This document shows positions 1 to 8,588 of a DNA stretch of 64,000 nt, piece by piece. Both the position numbers and the translations under genes were made by a program. The stretch's first letter is position 1. Every line of letters begins with the position of its first letter. This DNA comes from Vampirovibrio sp. (GTDB taxonomy: Bacteria; Cyanobacteriota; Vampirovibrionia; Vampirovibrionales; JAJTHC01). Where the stretch lies: NCBI GenBank assembly GCA_024998755.1, contig JACEUU010000003.1, positions 124,001 through 188,000 on the forward strand, in the 5' to 3' direction. The notes beneath the pieces are model-generated. The model was not told where the DNA came from and did no database searches. It worked only from the letters and a program-made list of their open reading frames with translations.

Positions 1-963
1 AAATTTTGCCTGCGTGAGAGAAAACGCCTTCAATAGCGACCCTTCTCCCCACGCTTCCGCTAAATCGAAATAATCCAGCACTTTAGTAAGGTACAAATAA
101 GTGTTGGCATCAAACCGCTTTAAAAACGCCTTACCTTGATGTTCCAAGTAAGATTCCACCGCAAATTCCTTCTGAAAATCAAACGTTTTGCCTTGAGCGG
201 GGGCTTGCAATCGTCTGCCAAACTTGGCTTCCAACGCCTCTTCTGATAAATAAGTGATATGTGCCATCATGCGGGCGGTGGAAAGCCCCACTGTGGGCTG
301 GTTTTCGGGCGTATAGTTGCCCTCGTTCCAATTCGGGTCATTTAAAATGGCGTACCGAGCCACGGCATTAAAAGCAATGGCTTGCGATGACAATTTAGAA
401 CTGGTAGCCACCAACACCACTCGTTCTACGCTTTCGGGGTAGCGGAGGGCAAAATCCATCGCTTGAAAGCCCCCCATAGAGCCACCCACGACGGCTTTTA
501 GCTTCCCCACGCCGAGTTGTTCCAGCAGGCGTTTTTGGGCTACCACCATATCGCCCACGGTGATGAGGGGGAAGTTCATTCCCCACTGTGTGCCTGTTTC
601 GGGGTTGATGGAGCTTGCCCCTGTACTGCCTTTGCATCCGCCTAGCACGTTGGCACAAACGATGAAATCAGTCGCAGGGTTGAAGGCTAAGCCTTCGCCG
701 AAGAGTGCGTCCCACCAGCCTGTTTTGGGGTCGTGTTCGTGGTGTTTGCCAGCGACGTGGGCGTCGGCGGTGAGGGCGTGGAAGATGAGTATGGCGTTGG
801 ATTTTTCGGCGTTCAGTGTGCCGTAGGTTTCGTAGGCTAGCTGGACGTGTTTCAATTCCGCTCCGCTTTCTAGGGGGAGTGGGTTTTGCGGTGTGGCAAC
901 CGTTGCCACTTGCGTAGCAACGATTCGGTCGGTGTCAGTCCAGTGGAGGGTGTGGTGTGTCAT
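1..963 (-). CDS. metX: Homoserine O-acyltransferase, MetX family (3' end outside window)
   Basis: Acylates homoserine, the first committed step of methionine synthesis; cytoplasmic alpha/beta-hydrolase fold. The frame is open from the ATG at 963 to the window edge, giving the first 321 residues; the family is usually about 350-380, so only the C-terminal part is missing. Visible marks are the N-terminal HWTDTDRIV start, the LAYETYGTLN segment, the GGCKGSTG oxyanion region and the nucleophile elbow VGGSMGGFQAMD with Ser at about residue 160. The catalytic His near the C-terminus lies outside the window. The start is 3 nt past the stop of the AlbA_2-domain gene, with no strong Shine-Dalgarno, so translational coupling is likely. 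The natural partner metY lies just upstream on the same strand, separated by that gene. Acetyl versus succinyl donor cannot be settled from sequence alone. Confidence 0.93.
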   Translation of the reverse strand, partial: MTHHTLHWTDTDRIVATQVATVATPQNPLPLESGAELKHVQLAYETYGTLNAEKSNAILIFHALTADAHVAGKHHEHDPKTGWWDALFGEGLAFNPATDFIVCANVLGGCKGSTGASSINPETGTQWGMNFPLITVGDMVVAQKRLLEQLGVGKLKAVVGGSMGGFQAMDFALRYPESVERVVLVATSSKLSSQAIAFNAVARYAILNDPNWNEGNYTPENQPTVGLSTARMMAHITYLSEEALEAKFGRRLQAPAQGKTFDFQKEFAVESYLEHQGKAFLKRFDANTYLYLTKVLDYFDLAEAWGEGSLLKAFSLTQAKF

Positions 964-966
964 GGG

Positions 967-1917
967 TTAATCTTTGATTGGCAAATTTGTAAGCTTTAAA
1001 ATAGATTCAAATGAATAATGAGGATGATAATTTATGTCTGAAGGTACTCGGTTATGAAAAAACAGAGCTAATTTATAGCTATTGGATTCTTTTGAAAAGT
1101 ACCATCTGTATAGGCTATCCAAATCTCCCTTATTTATTTGTGCTGATTTAGGGAATGGTATCTTATGCCTATCACCATCAGCACCTAAAATCCAGATGCT
1201 TTCAATCAAAGTGGTATGATATTTAAATTGCCAACGGCTTAGACTTATGCGTTTATCAGGAAAAGCCGTTTTCTTTGTCCAAGTGTGTTCCCAATTAGCA
1301 TTGTCTTTTTCTAAATCACCGACTAATGTAAACTCGGGGAAGTCATTATAATAGAAGCAACCAAATTGATCGTCCGTTTGTGTCCAGTTTTCAAAATCTT
1401 CTAAATACAGGAAGAAGCGTTCTTTGATGGATTTATCCAACCCAAAGCGTTCACGCCACATTCGTTGCATATCACCATCGTCGGCTTTTTGGTTTGTGTG
1501 GTCTTCTCTTGTCCAAATAATATGATTATCATTTGTATTGTCTTTGGTAGAAAAATAAGGTTTATAAGGCTGATTTTCAATTCTCAAACAAGCAAATAGC
1601 TTGTCTTCAAAAGATAAAAATTTAAACTGGACGCTAGGACGATGATTAAATGTACATTTACGAAACCAAGAGAGGAAATTTTCTTCTTTTTTGAGCCATG
1701 TTTCTTTTAGGTCTAACCCTATTTCCTTTTTGTTCCCATCCTCAATGCCGAACAGTAGGTATCTATCACTTTGATGGTCTGCATTCGCAAGGGCTAGAAT
1801 ATCTTTGAGTAACTCATCTTTATCTTTATTTGAATGAATCTCTCGTTTAAAATCTAACCAACAAGACTCCTCATGTTCTAGAAGCCAATGAAATAATTCT
1901 TCTGTAAAAAACGACAT
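967..1917 (-). CDS. AlbA_2 (Schlafen-type) domain protein
   Basis: The N-terminal about 130 residues fit the AlbA_2/divergent AAA_4 putative nucleic-acid-binding domain: an acidic start with WLDFKREIH, then KDILALANAD and YLLFGIEDG, the usual pattern of this family (E-x-K, A-x-A-N, G-I). The C-terminal half (about residues 150-316) is not recognised. AlbA_2 proteins are found as transcription regulators and in anti-phage or accessory genes; the function here is unknown. I chose the ATG at 1917 because homology begins there; an upstream in-frame start at 2034 would add 39 residues lying largely in a dispersed repeat. The gene is visibly more AT-rich than metX and metY, between which it sits, and its stop is 3 nt from the metX start. 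This suggests a later insertion into a metY-metX pair. Confidence 0.75.
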   Translation of the reverse strand: MSFFTEELFHWLLEHEESCWLDFKREIHSNKDKDELLKDILALANADHQSDRYLLFGIEDGNKKEIGLDLKETWLKKEENFLSWFRKCTFNHRPSVQFKFLSFEDKLFACLRIENQPYKPYFSTKDNTNDNHIIWTREDHTNQKADDGDMQRMWRERFGLDKSIKERFFLYLEDFENWTQTDDQFGCFYYNDFPEFTLVGDLEKDNANWEHTWTKKTAFPDKRISLSRWQFKYHTTLIESIWILGADGDRHKIPFPKSAQINKGDLDSLYRWYFSKESNSYKLALFFHNRVPSDINYHPHYSFESILKLTNLPIKD

Positions 1918-2004
1918 TCTACTACTTTCAATCTTGGTAAACGCTAATACTAATGGGCGGGAGACCACAAGGGTCTCCCATACAGTAATCGTACATGGTA
2001 TGTT

Positions 2005-2122
2005 GTAGGGGTGCAATTTATTGCATCCGCTCAAACAACCCTCGACGGGCGGGATAAATCACGCCCCTACACAAACACAGACAGGAACAACCGTAGGGGC
2101 GACCCTTGTGGTCGTCCGCCCC
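2005..2122. repeat. Dispersed GTAGGGGCG palindromic repeat
   Basis: Several inverted modules of the type GTAGGGGTGC...GCATCCGC and GGCGGGATAAATCACGCCCCTAC, followed by GTAGGGGCGACC...GTCGTCCGCCCC. The same motif occurs at 5799-5865, inside the MITEs at 17176-17336 and 19704-19864, and at 32528-32600. It fills the gap between the AlbA_2 gene and metY. It looks like a non-coding mobile or processed repeat. Confidence 0.75.
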
Positions 2123-2141
2123 ACGATTGCAACCTAACAAC

Positions 2142-3449
2142 CTAAACGGCTTGCAACGCCCCAGCGGAAACCTTGGCTAAAGCGGTTTCTAAATCCGCCA
2201 ATAAATCCGCAGGGTCTTCCAAACCAATGCTCAAGCGTACATAATCCGCACTCACGCCCGCACCCGCCAACTGTTCCGGCGTTAGCTGAGAATGGCTCGT
2301 GCTAGCAGGGTGTAAAATGAGGCTTTTACTATCGCCAATGTTGGCAAGGTGGCTAAACAACGTAACGGTTTCCACCAAGGCTTTTGCTACTTCTGCTCCG
2401 CCTTTAACGCCAAAGCCAATCACCGCACTTTGTCCCTTGGGTAAGTATTTCGCCTTGAGGTTCGCCGTTTTAGAAGAAGCCAACCCTGGGTAATTCACCC
2501 ACGCCACGGCAGGGTGTGCTTCCAACCACTGGGCTACTTTCAACGCACTTTGGCTATGGCGTTCAATTCGCACGGCTAGTGTTTCTAACCCTTGAATAAA
2601 TTGCCATGCGTTAAATGGGCTAATGGCTGCACCGAAATCTCTCATTACCAACGTTCTAGCCCGAATAATGAAAGTGATTTTCCCGAACGTTTCCCAAAAC
2701 TTCAAGCCATGATAAGCGGGTTCAGGGTTCACAAAATCTGGGAATCTACCCGAAGCTTCCCAATCAAAATTGCCACCATCCACAACCACACCACCCATCG
2801 CCGTGCCTTGCCCACCAATAAACTTCGTAGCGGAATGAATGACCACAGCCGCACCAAATTCAAACGGTTTAAGCAAATAAGGTGTCGGCACGGTATTATC
2901 CACCACCAGCGGAATGCCGTGTTTTCTGCCCAAGGTGGCAATCGGTTCAAGGTCTATAATTTCTAGTTTCGGGTTGCCCACACTTTCGGCAAAAAACACC
3001 TTGGTTTGGGGGGTAATGGCTTGTTCCCATGCGGAAATATCGTTGGGGGAAACGTAGGTTACTTTAATGCCTAAGCGTTTGAGCGAATGGCTGAATAGGC
3101 TGATTGTTCCGCCGTAAAGGTCGGTTGAAGCGACAATTTCGTCGCCCGTTTGGCAGAGGGTTAGAATGGCATTGACAATCGCCGCTTTGCCTGAAGCAGT
3201 GGCTAATGCCCCGACTCCGCCTTCTAGTGCGGTAATGCGTTTTTCAAACACGGCGGTGGTGGGGTTCATTAGGCGTGTGTAAATATTGCCAAACGTTTTG
3301 AGGGCGAACAAATCCGCAGCGTGTTGGGAACTTTCAAACGTGTAGCTGGTGGTTTGGTACAGGGGTACCGCTCTGGAATGCGTAGCATCTGGTGTGTAAC
3401 CTGCGTGTAGGGCTAAGGTTTCAAAGCTGGGTTGTTTTTCGGCGGTCAT
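2142..3449 (-). CDS. metY: O-acetylhomoserine sulfhydrylase / aminocarboxypropyltransferase
   Basis: PLP enzyme of the Cys/Met metabolism family that makes homocysteine from O-acetylhomoserine and sulfide; 435 residues, the usual length of MetY (longer than MetB/MetC). Marks include LHAGYTPDATHSRAVPLYQT at the N-terminus, the NPTTAVFEKRI segment, the SGKAAI phosphate-binding region, VVDNTVPTPYL and the PLP lysine in HSATKFIGGQGTAMGG at about residue 207. The start at 3449 was preferred over the open frame from 3503 because GGAG sits about 8 nt upstream and family homology begins at TAEKQPSFETLALHAG. It belongs with metX downstream. The 350-bp upstream gap was checked for S-box-like or other SAM riboswitch elements and none was recognised. 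Confidence 0.96.
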   Translation of the reverse strand: MTAEKQPSFETLALHAGYTPDATHSRAVPLYQTTSYTFESSQHAADLFALKTFGNIYTRLMNPTTAVFEKRITALEGGVGALATASGKAAIVNAILTLCQTGDEIVASTDLYGGTISLFSHSLKRLGIKVTYVSPNDISAWEQAITPQTKVFFAESVGNPKLEIIDLEPIATLGRKHGIPLVVDNTVPTPYLLKPFEFGAAVVIHSATKFIGGQGTAMGGVVVDGGNFDWEASGRFPDFVNPEPAYHGLKFWETFGKITFIIRARTLVMRDFGAAISPFNAWQFIQGLETLAVRIERHSQSALKVAQWLEAHPAVAWVNYPGLASSKTANLKAKYLPKGQSAVIGFGVKGGAEVAKALVETVTLFSHLANIGDSKSLILHPASTSHSQLTPEQLAGAGVSADYVRLSIGLEDPADLLADLETALAKVSAGALQAV

Positions 3450-3806
3450 GGTGAAGTCTCCAATAGAAGGTAAAAAGGGGATGGAAAATAAAGGGTACAA
3501 CAATGAAGGGCATCGTTTTTACCGTGTGTGTATGCTGATTGGGTGTTGAAAAGCCTAGCCAATGAGTTCTTAACCTCAATGGTATAAAAATTAGGTAACC
3601 AAGCAAAAAAACTGTATCAGCGTGAAACGCAGGGCAAAAAACGATGCTATCGCATTCGGGTAGCGTGCTGAAATGGATTATTTATTGTAATAAGTAGGCT
3701 TGGCAACGGGATATATCCACAACAAAAAAGGCTAAAATAATAACAGATAGACCCTCATTCTACCTGTTGGCGTGGGGTTTGTCAAATGTGCTGGATTTTC
3801 GTGGGT

Positions 3807-5756
3807 TTAATGCTTTGGTGGAACAGTCGGCTTTAACCAGAGCGATTCCACATTGTGGAACGCTCCGCCAAGGGGGGTAATGTCTAGGTTTTGAAGTTCA
3901 GACCGAATAGCAATCAAGCTTTTACCCGAATACAAATAAATCATCGGTAATTGGTCTGAAACCGCCTGCTGATAAGCATCGTAATAAGGGCGACGCTTCT
4001 CTCTATCAAAAAACTTCACGCCCTCATCAAAGGCAGTATCAACGGTTTTTTCCCAAGGCAAGCGGTCATCGGGGGAAGGCAACTTCCCTTCTGGGCGATA
4101 ATTCATAAAATGCAACGCTGCGGTAGAACGCCACACATTCACCGCCCCATTGGGTTCAAGCCCTCCGCCTGAAAGCCCCAAAATAATCGCTTCCCATTGT
4201 CCGTTATGCAATTTGTCCACCAAGGAATTAAACTCCATCGGCTTGAATTGTACGGCAATGCCGAGCTTGTCTAAATCCTGTTTGAGCTGAACGCCTGTTG
4301 CTTCTCTGGCTGAATTACCTGCATTGGTTAGCAGGGTAAATGCCACAGGCACGCCATCTGCATCCAACAGGCGGTGTTGGGCATTCCAGCTGAAACCAGC
4401 GGTTTTTAGTAAGCTTTTAGCTTTTTCAATATTCTGTTCATGCCCCTTGGCAAGCTTTTTATTAAGGTACACGGAATTTAAACTTTCCGCCGTAAATAGC
4501 GGTTGCCCAATCCCTCGAAGTACGTTGCTAACCAACCCTTGTCTATCCACCGCCCAATCCACCGCTTGCCGAAACGCCAAGGTGTTGAACCACGCTGATT
4601 TTTTGGGGTCTACCCACGGTTTGGGATTAGGGGGGGCTGTTTTTCGTTTTGACAGATTGAACACCACAAAGGTGGGGGAATCAGTCGCTCCTAAATCATA
4701 GAGCGAAAACGGTAGTTGCTTGTTATAGCGTAATCGGTTGAGCTGTGGCGGATGAAAATCTAACGCGTGAACTTGCCCTTGTTCAAATTGTAATAGTAAG
4801 TTGTTTTCATCTTTGGCAAAAGTAACCACTTCTTTTTCAAAGTAGGGTAGGCGTTTATGGTCAGTATTCACCATAAAATAATTGGGGTTACGTTTATACT
4901 GTACCCGCTGCCCTGGTTCGTAGCGTTCCAATTGCCAAGCCCCGCACGCAGGAAAGGTTTCGGGGTGCTGTTCGGCTTCTTGGGTAGACCATAACTGGCT
5001 AAATGCTTTTTTGCCTTTTTGCTTTAACAAGGGCTCAAAATAATGAGCCGGAGCAATAGGCTGCCCCAAATTTGTTAAAAACGGAGCAAACGGCGTAGGT
5101 GTAGTAAATTGCAGGGTATATTTATCTAATTGTTTAACTGTTGGGAATTGCCCATTGATGGTTACAACGTCTCGTAAACTGGGGTTTCCCAATCCTTCTT
5201 TTATGATGGTATTCCAAGTAAATAGCACATCATGGGCGGTAAGTGGGGTGTTGTCGCTCCAGTTTAAGCCTTTTCGTAAGGTTACGGTAATGGTTTTTTG
5301 GTCTGGGGAAATGGTAAATTTCTTAGCAACAGAGGGGATGGTTTCGCCCGTGTAGGGGTTGGTATTAATCAGGCTACAGGTGAGCTTTCCGCCTACCATG
5401 CCTGATGTAGCGTCTTTTGCTTCCCATGGATTAAAGGTTTTAGGTCCTGTGCCTAAGGCTGATTCTAAAAACGTATCGCCAAATTGCCCAATGGGGTAGG
5501 GGGAAACAATCACTTCATCGCCATTGGGTAACGTGGCTTCGGTGTAGTGGTTCTGAGCCGTTGTAGCAGGTGTTTTAACAGCGATAACAGGTTTGCCGAG
5601 TCTGTTTTTTTCAGAATCTGCCAGCTTTTGTTGGGTTAATTGGTCGAGCGTAGGTGGTTTGCAACTGGAAAGAAAGCTTAATAATCCACCTAAAACAACC
5701 AACCCGATGATGACAGGAGACAGAAAAACAGATTTTTTTGGGGGAGCTTGAGGCAT
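3807..5756 (-). CDS. Peptide ABC transporter substrate-binding lipoprotein (SBP family 5)
   Basis: 649 residues of the OppA/DppA/NikA-type solute-binding family (SBP_bac_5). A hydrophobic segment at about residues 11-30 ends in a lipobox LSSC with Cys32, so it should be a membrane-anchored periplasmic lipoprotein. Typical family motifs are visible: FNPWEAKDATS near the start of the mature domain, KKFTISPDQKTITVTLRKGL (the family signature region), NTPLTAHDVLFTWN, and FRQAVDWAVDR in the second lobe. No permease or ATPase genes are adjacent, so the ligand (peptide, nickel or sugar) and the transporter partner are unknown; some such orphans act as receptors. About 350 bp separate it from metY. 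Confidence 0.9.
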   Translation of the reverse strand: MPQAPPKKSVFLSPVIIGLVVLGGLLSFLSSCKPPTLDQLTQQKLADSEKNRLGKPVIAVKTPATTAQNHYTEATLPNGDEVIVSPYPIGQFGDTFLESALGTGPKTFNPWEAKDATSGMVGGKLTCSLINTNPYTGETIPSVAKKFTISPDQKTITVTLRKGLNWSDNTPLTAHDVLFTWNTIIKEGLGNPSLRDVVTINGQFPTVKQLDKYTLQFTTPTPFAPFLTNLGQPIAPAHYFEPLLKQKGKKAFSQLWSTQEAEQHPETFPACGAWQLERYEPGQRVQYKRNPNYFMVNTDHKRLPYFEKEVVTFAKDENNLLLQFEQGQVHALDFHPPQLNRLRYNKQLPFSLYDLGATDSPTFVVFNLSKRKTAPPNPKPWVDPKKSAWFNTLAFRQAVDWAVDRQGLVSNVLRGIGQPLFTAESLNSVYLNKKLAKGHEQNIEKAKSLLKTAGFSWNAQHRLLDADGVPVAFTLLTNAGNSAREATGVQLKQDLDKLGIAVQFKPMEFNSLVDKLHNGQWEAIILGLSGGGLEPNGAVNVWRSTAALHFMNYRPEGKLPSPDDRLPWEKTVDTAFDEGVKFFDREKRRPYYDAYQQAVSDQLPMIYLYSGKSLIAIRSELQNLDITPLGGAFHNVESLWLKPTVPPKH

Positions 5757-5762
5757 GGGTTT

Positions 5763-5865
5763 TATAGTCTTTTTAAAATTTTATGACTCTATTTTATTGT
5801 AGGGGTGGATTGCATCCACCCGTTTCTGTTAATTTTCAAGCGGGCGGATGCAATCCGCCCCTACA
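5763..5865. repeat. Dispersed palindromic repeat (GTAGGGGTGG family)
   Basis: A core with two palindromes: GTAGGGGTGGATTGCATCCACCC and a GGGCGGATGCAATCCGCCCCTAC arm. The left flank, TATAGTCTTTTTAAAATTTT then ATGACTCTATTTTATT, is nearly identical to the flank of the copy beginning at 32497, which defines a longer unit than the GTAGGGG core. Confidence 0.75.
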
Positions 5866-5887
5866 AAAGAAAAACAGGGTGTTGATT

Positions 5888-6568
5888 CTATTTTAACACG
5901 TTGGCTGAAGTTAGACTGATAAAGGTTGGGGCGTATTTTTCCATAAATGCACTGCCAATACCTTGCAATTTTTCTAAGGCGGGGTAATCGGTCGGTTGAT
6001 GCACCGCTAGGTTACGTAACACGGCATTGGAACAGATGCGATAAGGCTTAATGTTTTCTTTTTGGGCTAAATGATACCGTGCTTCCCTTAAGGTTTCGTA
6101 AAACTGCCATTGGGCTTCCGTTAGAGCTTCTTCCGATGGAACGTCTTCTTTTTCCGCTTTGGCGACTTTTTTTTCAGGTGATATTGGCTTAGCCGAACGG
6201 ATTAAAAACTCAGGCGGTGGTGGTAAGACAGTCGTTTTCTCTTCAGATAGGGTTGGTATTGGTTTCTCTACATAAGGTTGTTCAGAAAGTGCTTTTTGCC
6301 ACTGTTTCAAAGTTTTCAACCCCAATAACGTTAAGCTAACAGGTGTTTGTGGGTTCGCTTGTTCAACCCATTGTTTTTTGAGCAATACAGGAAGCGTTTC
6401 TACTAAAAGTGGAGCGTTTGTAGTGTCTGAAAAAGCCGTTTCAATTTCTTGGATGGTCGGTTCGCCGAGCCATTCCAATAACAACTGAAGCACCATCATT
6501 TGCTGAAATTGAATGTGTAGTAGCGTCAATTTTTCAATACTATTGGGGGATAAATGGGTGATTGTCAT
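5888..6568 (-). CDS. HRDC-domain protein
   Basis: 226 residues. The last 80 or so (from about residue 148) match an HRDC domain, the helical nucleic-acid-binding module at the C-terminus of RecQ and RNase D: LTEAQWQFYETLREARYHLA, IKPYRICSNAVLRNLA, and LEKLQGIGSAFMEKYAPTF follow the domain consensus including the conserved G-I-G turn. The N-terminal half could be the winged-helix tail (RQC-like) of a RecQ C-terminus, but this is only a guess. No helicase motifs are present, so this is either a stand-alone HRDC protein or the split-off tail of a RecQ-like helicase encoded elsewhere. The gene starts about 40 nt downstream of the MsbA-like gene on the same strand and may be transcribed with it. 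Confidence 0.7.
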   Translation of the reverse strand: MTITHLSPNSIEKLTLLHIQFQQMMVLQLLLEWLGEPTIQEIETAFSDTTNAPLLVETLPVLLKKQWVEQANPQTPVSLTLLGLKTLKQWQKALSEQPYVEKPIPTLSEEKTTVLPPPPEFLIRSAKPISPEKKVAKAEKEDVPSEEALTEAQWQFYETLREARYHLAQKENIKPYRICSNAVLRNLAVHQPTDYPALEKLQGIGSAFMEKYAPTFISLTSANVLK

Positions 6569-6607
6569 GATAAAAAAAGTCTTTATTTAACGGTAGAGAT
6601 AACTACT

Positions 6608-8536
6608 TTAAGGGGCTAATAATTCCGTAGCAAAAGCGGTTGGGGATGGTACTGCAACAGGGAGCGGTTCTTTAAATTGGGCATTGTATAGGTTAGCATA
6701 AGCCCCACCATCTGCCAGTAGTTGAGCGTGGGTGCCTTGTTCCACAATACTGCCGTGTGCCATTACCACAATGGTATCCGCATTCATTACGGTGGAAAGC
6801 CTGTGGGCAATAACCACCACGGTGCGGTTACGCATGAGCGAATCAATCGCTTGTTGAACGACGGCTTCTGATTGGTTATCTAACGCACTGGTGGCTTCAT
6901 CCAACACCACCAAGGGGGTGTTCTTCAAAAATGCCCTAGCAATCGCAATGCGTTGTTTTTGCCCACCGGAAAGTAATACACCCCGTTCGCCAACAGGGGT
7001 TTCAAGCCCTTGGGGCAGGCTGTTAACAAAATCTCGTAAGTAAGCCGCATCAATGGCTTGCCACAATTCGGTTTCTGTTGCTTGTGGGTTGGAAAGCAAA
7101 ATGTTTTCCCGAATGGAGCCTACGAACATGAAGTTATCTTGAAAAACGGCACAGGAAAGCGATGCCAATGTTTCTTTGGTGAGTGTTTGAATGGGGTGAG
7201 AATCAAATAAAATTTCGCCTTCAACCGCATCATATAACCGCAATAACAAGTGGGCTAGCGTGGTTTTTCCACTGCCTGAAGACCCCACCAATGCAACGGT
7301 TTTGCCTGTAGGAATGAATAAATCGACGTGTTTTAGCACCATGGGCAGGTCTGCTCTGTACTGGAAGCTGAGGTTTTTAACCGTAATACCTTGTTCAATA
7401 GTACTTAAATCCGCTCCTGTTGTGGGGAATTGGAGGGCGGGTACTCTATCCATTAGTTCGTAAACCCGCAATAACGCAAGGTAGGAAAGTTGTAATTGGG
7501 TGCTCATATTCCCCAAGCTTTTAATGGGCGTGTACAGCAAAATCAGCGAAGTTAAAAATGAGGCAAACCCGCCGGTGGTCATTTCTCCGCTTTGCATTAG
7601 CCCCGTGCCAAACCATAACACCAAACTAATACCTAAACCAGAAATACTGTGCATGATGGGGGTAATAGCCCCTTGCACCGTGGCTAACCGTAACGCAATA
7701 TGCCGAAGCCCCTTAATGGAACTTTCAAACGCAGCGAGCTTGGCATTAAATAAGTGAAATACCGCAATAACTCGATTCCCCTGCAACGCTTCCGTATAAT
7801 GCGAACTGAGTAACGACATATTTTCTAACGTGGTTTGGCTGACCTTTTTTAAATACTTCCGCATGAATGCTAGCGGAATAAAAATGGTACTAAGCACTAC
7901 CAACGCAATCGTTGCTAATTTCCAAGAAATGCTTAGTAGCGTCAAAGAAAGCCCAATAACCGAAAACGTCCGCACCAGCGAAGATTTTAACATATCTGTT
8001 ACGCCATTGATTGCCATATCAACATCGCCCCCAAAGCGGGCTAAAATTTCCCCCGTATTGGAACGGTCGAAATAAGCGGGTTCAAAGCCGAGCAGTTTGG
8101 CGTATAAATCTCTCTTTACTTGGGTGGTTAGGCTTACGTTGACCAGTACGGTTAGGTAAGTAGCAATATAGTTGAATGCCCCTTGGGTTAGCATGAAGAC
8201 GATAATCCCCACGGGTATCATCCATGAAGTTTTCAAAATATCAATGCCTGCTGGTAAAAAGGAAACCACCATGCTGGTAAAGGGTTTCGTCCAAAGGGGG
8301 AAGCCATCAAATACTTGAAGAAGGCTTTTATGTTCTAGTACTAAATCTAAATAAATTTTAATGCCTAGGGGCATTAAGGCATCAAAAATACCCACTAGCG
8401 AAGCCGCCGTCATGGAAATAATAAACATCCATAAAATGGTTTTAAAATACTTCCAAAGCCTAGCGTAAGCCCTAAAGCTAGAAAACGCTTGTTCTTCAAG
8501 TGGCTGTGGTTGGGTTGTAGCTGTGGGTAAAGGCAA
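6608..8536 (-). CDS. ABC exporter, fused permease-ATPase (MsbA-like)
   Basis: 642-residue half-transporter. Residues about 30-340 contain six predicted membrane helices (ABC_membrane domain); the ATPase domain begins at about 385 with Walker A GSSGSGKTT at about 417, signature LSGGQKQR at about 517, Walker B VVLDEATSALD, and the H-loop IAHRLSTV. This is the architecture of lipid A/lipid flippases (MsbA) and multidrug exporters. Its position directly after murD-ftsW-murG, about 50 nt downstream of murG on the same strand, supports an envelope-lipid role, but substrate cannot be read from the sequence. Confidence 0.9.
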   Translation of the reverse strand: MPLPTATTQPQPLEEQAFSSFRAYARLWKYFKTILWMFIISMTAASLVGIFDALMPLGIKIYLDLVLEHKSLLQVFDGFPLWTKPFTSMVVSFLPAGIDILKTSWMIPVGIIVFMLTQGAFNYIATYLTVLVNVSLTTQVKRDLYAKLLGFEPAYFDRSNTGEILARFGGDVDMAINGVTDMLKSSLVRTFSVIGLSLTLLSISWKLATIALVVLSTIFIPLAFMRKYLKKVSQTTLENMSLLSSHYTEALQGNRVIAVFHLFNAKLAAFESSIKGLRHIALRLATVQGAITPIMHSISGLGISLVLWFGTGLMQSGEMTTGGFASFLTSLILLYTPIKSLGNMSTQLQLSYLALLRVYELMDRVPALQFPTTGADLSTIEQGITVKNLSFQYRADLPMVLKHVDLFIPTGKTVALVGSSGSGKTTLAHLLLRLYDAVEGEILFDSHPIQTLTKETLASLSCAVFQDNFMFVGSIRENILLSNPQATETELWQAIDAAYLRDFVNSLPQGLETPVGERGVLLSGGQKQRIAIARAFLKNTPLVVLDEATSALDNQSEAVVQQAIDSLMRNRTVVVIAHRLSTVMNADTIVVMAHGSIVEQGTHAQLLADGGAYANLYNAQFKEPLPVAVPSPTAFATELLAP

Positions 8537-8588
8537 GGGGGCAATTCTTTCTGATAGACGAAAATGATTTAACCAGCATAAGATAAAA

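Noticed and set aside
395-826. Two ORFs (395-658 minus, 560-826 plus) overlapping metX
   Set aside because: Both are out of frame with the clear metX reading frame that covers 1-963.
3450-3806. Possible SAM riboswitch upstream of metY
   Set aside because: No S-box, SAM-II, SAM/SAH or SAM-IV conserved core could be recognised on either strand, and no terminator-antiterminator pair was found.
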